Source of the DNA: an uncultured Bacteroides sp.
GTDB lineage: Bacteria > Bacteroidota > Bacteroidia > Bacteroidales > Bacteroidaceae
DNA length: 64,000 bases
NCBI GenBank assembly: GCA_900552075.1
Contig: URYL01000012.1
Span: 7,104-71,103, forward strand
Direction of reading: 5' to 3'
How positions within the stretch are numbered: position 1 is the first letter of the stretch; each line of letters starts with the position of its first letter. The notes under the pieces were generated by a model that worked only from the letters and a program-made list of their open reading frames with translations, was not told where the DNA came from and made no database searches. Positions 61,544 through 64,000 of the stretch are shown piece by piece. The translations under genes were made by a program, and so were the position numbers.

Positions 61544-63385
61544 ATGAAAAAAATAAATATACTTTTAGCAGTGGCTTTTTCCTTTGGATTAGCCGGATGT
61601 TATGATTTGGATAAGATGCCGGAAGGGGTACTTTCTACGGCAGACCCGTTTCAGAGTGTGGGCGAAATGAGAAATTATGTAGACCGTTATTATGAAAGTG
61701 GCTTGATAGGGCAAGGATTTATGGCCGGTGGCGGTGGTGGTATTGCAGGTCAGGATTATGACAGTGACAACATGAGTAGTATGGCAGCTAATACACGACT
61801 GATGGGGCAGACTGCATTGAGTAATGCTGTTGAATTGTCAAACTATACCTATATTAGAAATATAAACTATCTGCTTAATAATATCGAAAATTGCCCTGAG
61901 AAGGGTAGTGTGGAATATAACCAACTCAAGGGAGAAGCGTTGTACTTCCGTGCATGGTATTATTATAGAATGTTTATTGATTATGGAGAATTGGCATGGG
62001 TAGACAAACCTTTGGATCCCGACATGGAGGTGATGATGTTGCCCCGGGAAAGCCGTACGTTCATTGTCGACAAAATTCTTGAGGATTTGGGTAATGCCAG
62101 AGATTTGATGGGTGAACAGAATAATTCATCTTCCATGAGACTCCATCGGGATGTGGCTCGTGCATTGATCAGTGAAGTAGCATTGTTTGAGGCTACGTGG
62201 GAACGCTATCATTATGCAAAAGAAAAGGATAAATCTGAAAAATTCTATGATTATACCTTGAGTGAAGCTGATTTGAATGCGAAGATTGAAAGCTATCTTG
62301 AAACGGCAATCAAAGCTTGTCAGGAAGTGGAAGCGCGGGGTGTTTGGAGGATCTATAATACGGGTGACATTAATAATGACTATCGTAAGCTTTTTGATAC
62401 CCCGGATCTTACGACCAATCCGGAAGTTTTGTGGTTTAAAATGTACGATGGTGACAAGGTAGGAAACAGTGTGACTCGTTATTTGAATACAGGAGGTGGA
62501 AATATTGGTATATGTGCTTCGCTGGTAGACGATTATTTGTCGAGAGATGGTAGACCCTTATATGGTAATGAGTTGCTGGAGTTAAAGAAAAACTATCCGA
62601 ATGAGTTGGATCCTGCGAATCGTGATCCACGCTTGGCTCAAACAGTAGCATTTCCTGGTCAACGCATGAAGCCGGAAAGAGATGGTAATCCATACATACT
62701 TCAATGGCCTTCTTTGGCCGGAGATGGTACGGCGTTCGGAACAAATCTTACAGGTTATGTGATGCTCAAACATGTAGAAATAGACTGTGCAGGAGACTAT
62801 ATCAGTGAATACAAAGGAACGACTCCGGCTATCCAGTTCCGTTATGCAGACATCCTGTTGAATCATGCGGAGGCTTTGGCTGAGCAGAATGGTGAGGCTA
62901 ATGCCACTACAATTAAGAATGTACTGCAACCGTTGCGTGATCGTGCCGGTATGCCTGCTGTGGATTTTGACAGGGAATATAATACGGATGCAAGTTATCC
63001 GTTCAAGAATCTGAACAAATATGTGCAGGCTGTCCGTCGTGAAAGAAGAGTTGAAACGGCCTTGGAAGGAAAACGGTTGAAAGATATCTTGCGCTGGGCT
63101 GCAGCTGAAGAACTTATTATAGGTAAGGTTCCTATGGGAGCATTGTTTATTGGTAGTAATTTGCCACAGCATTATGGTTCAGAATTGAAATACGATTTGG
63201 CAAGTGACAATAACCTGTTCCTGACAGGAAATCCGGGAGATGCCCTTCGTTATATTTTGCCAGTACCTCCTTCTTCAATGCCGGAGGGATGGCAGTTTAA
63301 GTCTAACAGAGATTATCTGCAGCCTATACAGGAGAGAATGTTGAATTTGATGGATGGATTATGGAAACAGAATCCTGGGTGGTAA
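61544..63385 (+). CDS. SusD/RagB family surface glycan-binding lipoprotein
   Basis: 613 residues, lipobox GLAGC (Cys19). Typical SusD features: DLDKMPEG near the N-terminus, GEALYFRAWYYYRMFIDYGE (TPR-like scaffold), FRYADILLNHAEALAE, VRRERRVETALEGKRLKDILRW, and IQERMLNL near the end. Forms the lid over the SusC barrel at the cell surface. 11 bp after susC and the last gene of the operon; no downstream glycosidase. Confidence 0.95.
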   Translation: MKKINILLAVAFSFGLAGCYDLDKMPEGVLSTADPFQSVGEMRNYVDRYYESGLIGQGFMAGGGGGIAGQDYDSDNMSSMAANTRLMGQTALSNAVELSNYTYIRNINYLLNNIENCPEKGSVEYNQLKGEALYFRAWYYYRMFIDYGELAWVDKPLDPDMEVMMLPRESRTFIVDKILEDLGNARDLMGEQNNSSSMRLHRDVARALISEVALFEATWERYHYAKEKDKSEKFYDYTLSEADLNAKIESYLETAIKACQEVEARGVWRIYNTGDINNDYRKLFDTPDLTTNPEVLWFKMYDGDKVGNSVTRYLNTGGGNIGICASLVDDYLSRDGRPLYGNELLELKKNYPNELDPANRDPRLAQTVAFPGQRMKPERDGNPYILQWPSLAGDGTAFGTNLTGYVMLKHVEIDCAGDYISEYKGTTPAIQFRYADILLNHAEALAEQNGEANATTIKNVLQPLRDRAGMPAVDFDREYNTDASYPFKNLNKYVQAVRRERRVETALEGKRLKDILRWAAAEELIIGKVPMGALFIGSNLPQHYGSELKYDLASDNNLFLTGNPGDALRYILPVPPSSMPEGWQFKSNRDYLQPIQERMLNLMDGLWKQNPGW

Positions 63386-63408
63386 TTCGTTCTTGATGAA
63401 AGTTAAAG

Positions 63409-63443
63409 AAAAAGAGGCGTTCGGTAGAACAGCCTCTTTTTTT
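63409..63443 (+). terminator. Terminator of susC-susD
   Basis: AAAAAGAGGC-GTTC (63409-63422), loop ggta, GAAC-a-GCCTCTTTTTTT (63427-63443), one bulged A. Confidence 0.9.
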
Positions 63444-63453
63444 ATGTCAATTC

Positions 63454-63470
63454 TGTAACGATTTAGTAAC
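63454..63470 (+). repeat. 17-bp direct repeat, copy 1
   Basis: TGTAACGATTTAGTAAC, identical to 63674-63690, 220 bp away in the same orientation. Each copy contains GTTAC-N6-GTTAC (minus strand), i.e. two half-sites 11 bp apart. Confidence 0.8.
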
Positions 63471-63521
63471 GGAACTTTGTCTGAAGTGGGCATTTTAATG
63501 TCTTTCGGTTGTCCACCGGAT

Positions 63522-63562
63522 AAACAGAAAAAGTCCCGTAAAACGTTGATTTTACGGGACTT
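63522..63562 (-). terminator. Minus-strand intrinsic terminator
   Basis: Perfect 13-bp stem AAGTCCCGTAAAA (63531-63543) / TTTTACGGGACTT (63550-63562), loop cgttga. The minus strand continues TTTTTCTGTTT, so it stops leftward transcription. No gene of normal size precedes it on that strand. Confidence 0.8.
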
Positions 63563-63596
63563 GTCTTAAATTGTCTACCTGATGTCTTAGGTTTCA

Positions 63597-63609
63597 GCGG
63601 AGAGACAGG
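63597..63609 (-). other. Attachment-core-like sequence (NBU type / tRNA 3' end)
   Basis: Minus strand CCTGTCTCTCCGC. This equals, as I recall it, the 13-14 bp common core used by NBU-type mobilisable elements that integrate at tRNA 3' ends in Bacteroides. The preceding GGTTCATAACC resembles a degenerate T-arm (TTCRANN loop), but the rest of a tRNA is absent. Possible attR or attP-like relic. Confidence 0.4.
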
Positions 63610-63660
63610 GTTATGAACCTTTCTCCCCAAAATCCTTATGAATCAACATTTTAATTCAGT

Positions 63661-63717
63661 TCAAATTTTCAAGTGTAACGATTTAGTAACTGAAAACTGT
63701 CTTTTTGTGTCACTCAT
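63661..63717 (-). CDS. Possible 18-codon small open reading frame
   Basis: ATG at 63717, TGA at 63661, product MSDTKRQFSVTKSLHLKI. It is the first ATG of the small minus-strand transcript, ~30 nt after the expected start, with a weak purine-rich site (gcgaaag) upstream. It overlaps the 17-bp repeat. Coding is unproven. Confidence 0.2.
   Translation of the reverse strand: MSDTKRQFSVTKSLHLKI
63674..63690 (+). repeat. 17-bp direct repeat, copy 2
   Basis: TGTAACGATTTAGTAAC, identical to 63454-63470. Similarity continues weakly afterwards (GAA, TGTCT, GTG at matching places). Confidence 0.8.
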
Positions 63718-63752
63718 AAACTTTCGCTTGTCTAAGCTTTATCATTACATTA

Positions 63753-63784
63753 CAAAGGTACATTTTCCGGATCATATTTCCAAA
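63753..63784 (-). promoter_or_regulatory. Promoter of the small minus-strand transcript
   Basis: Minus-strand TTTG (63781-63784), 20 bp, TACCTTTG (63753-63760): exact Bacteroides consensus, but no normal gene behind it. Confidence 0.6.
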
Positions 63785-64000
63785 TCTTAGTCTCTTTTTA
63801 TGTTCTTTATTCCCTTTGGAGAACTACTTTTGTTCTGCTGATTAATTATTATTTTTCCAATCATTATTGTCACAAGAATTTATCTTTCTATAACTCTCAT
63901 GGATTGCAAAACAATAACTTCATTTTTTTGTCGATATTGATATGCTACATATTCCGGAGCATACCCGTTCACTTTCCAGCAGCTTATAAAGCATAAAAAT
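63785..64000. other. AT-rich window end, no gene seen
   Basis: No coding frame of note on either strand. The next gene presumably begins beyond the window. Confidence 0.5.

Larger units (their letters stand above)
63524..63746 (-). ncRNA. Possible ~220-nt small transcript
   Basis: Bounded by an exact-consensus promoter (63753-63784) and an intrinsic terminator (63522-63562) on the minus strand, with no long reading frame between. It contains an 18-codon frame (63661-63717), one copy of the 17-bp repeat and the attachment-core-like sequence. Whether it is a regulatory RNA, a leader or a relic is unknown. Confidence 0.35.

Noticed and set aside
63590..63680. Complete tRNA gene on the minus strand
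   Set aside because: Only the last ~13 bases match a tRNA 3' end. The T-stem does not pair properly and no anticodon or D arm can be folded upstream.

Overview
The window looks like a Bacteroidaceae chromosome (Bacteroides or Phocaeicola). The evidence is a SusC/SusD pair, many promoters of the form TTTG-N19-21-TAnnTTTG, lipoproteins with acidic residues after the lipobox Cys, GH109/GH84/GH57/GH133 enzymes, and family-specific proteins such as DUF4270, DUF5686 and a golvesin-type 'xanthan lyase'. I see no rRNA, complete tRNA, CRISPR array, insertion sequence or prophage. Coding is dense and mostly housekeeping. The only accessory-looking parts are the SusC/SusD locus and the non-coding right end.

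Layout. 1-5.9 kb: glycogen/alpha-glucan block (GH133 debranching enzyme, glycosyltransferase and GH57 on plus; a half-length GT5 'glycogen synthase' plus a DUF4270 lipoprotein on minus). 6.1-7.3 kb: panC-panD. 7.5-8.9 kb: TrpB2-type tryptophan synthase beta. 9.1-11.6 kb: TrkH/TrkA potassium uptake. 11.6-14.3 kb: mltG and a secreted GH51. 14.6-19.2 kb: outer-membrane porin followed by pstSCAB, with a Pho-box-like repeat upstream and no phoU. 19.3-21.8 kb: PfkB kinase divergent from myo-inositol-phosphate synthase. 22-27.7 kb: DUF5686 protein, then sigma-54 activator-lptE-TPR-secG. 27.8-30.2 kb: DUF418 protein, then a peroxide-stress pair (PerR-like regulator and rubrerythrin) on minus. 30.4-32.4 kb: nadE. 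32.6-37.2 kb: minus operon phoH-purC-menG-aroE-alpha/beta hydrolase. 37.3-40.6 kb: C69 and M23 peptidases. 40.8-42.5 kb: phosphosugar mutase. 43.5-45.2 kb: GH109. 45.6-51.7 kb: ilv operon (ilvD-ilvB-ilvN-acyl-ACP thioesterase-ilvC) behind a complete transcription attenuator with a leader peptide rich in Ile/Leu/Val. 51.8-55.3 kb: golvesin/amidase-like protein and a nitroreductase. 55.4-63.4 kb: GH84 divergent from SusC/SusD. 63.4-64 kb: non-coding end with 17-bp direct repeats, an NBU-like attachment core and a possible small transcript.

The most unusual structure is a set of four intergenic mini-arrays. Each has five units on a 22-bp period, and each sits at a junction where two genes converge. 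Three (7405-7508, 42843-42946, 55290-55393) share a 16-bp unit of the form AAACG-N6-CGTTT with 6-bp variable spacers, and each is exactly 104 bp long. The fourth (29020-29128) keeps the 22-bp period and unit number but is built from AGTACT half-sites. I know of no named element with this geometry. One of them (55290-55393) appears to be the only possible terminator between its two genes.
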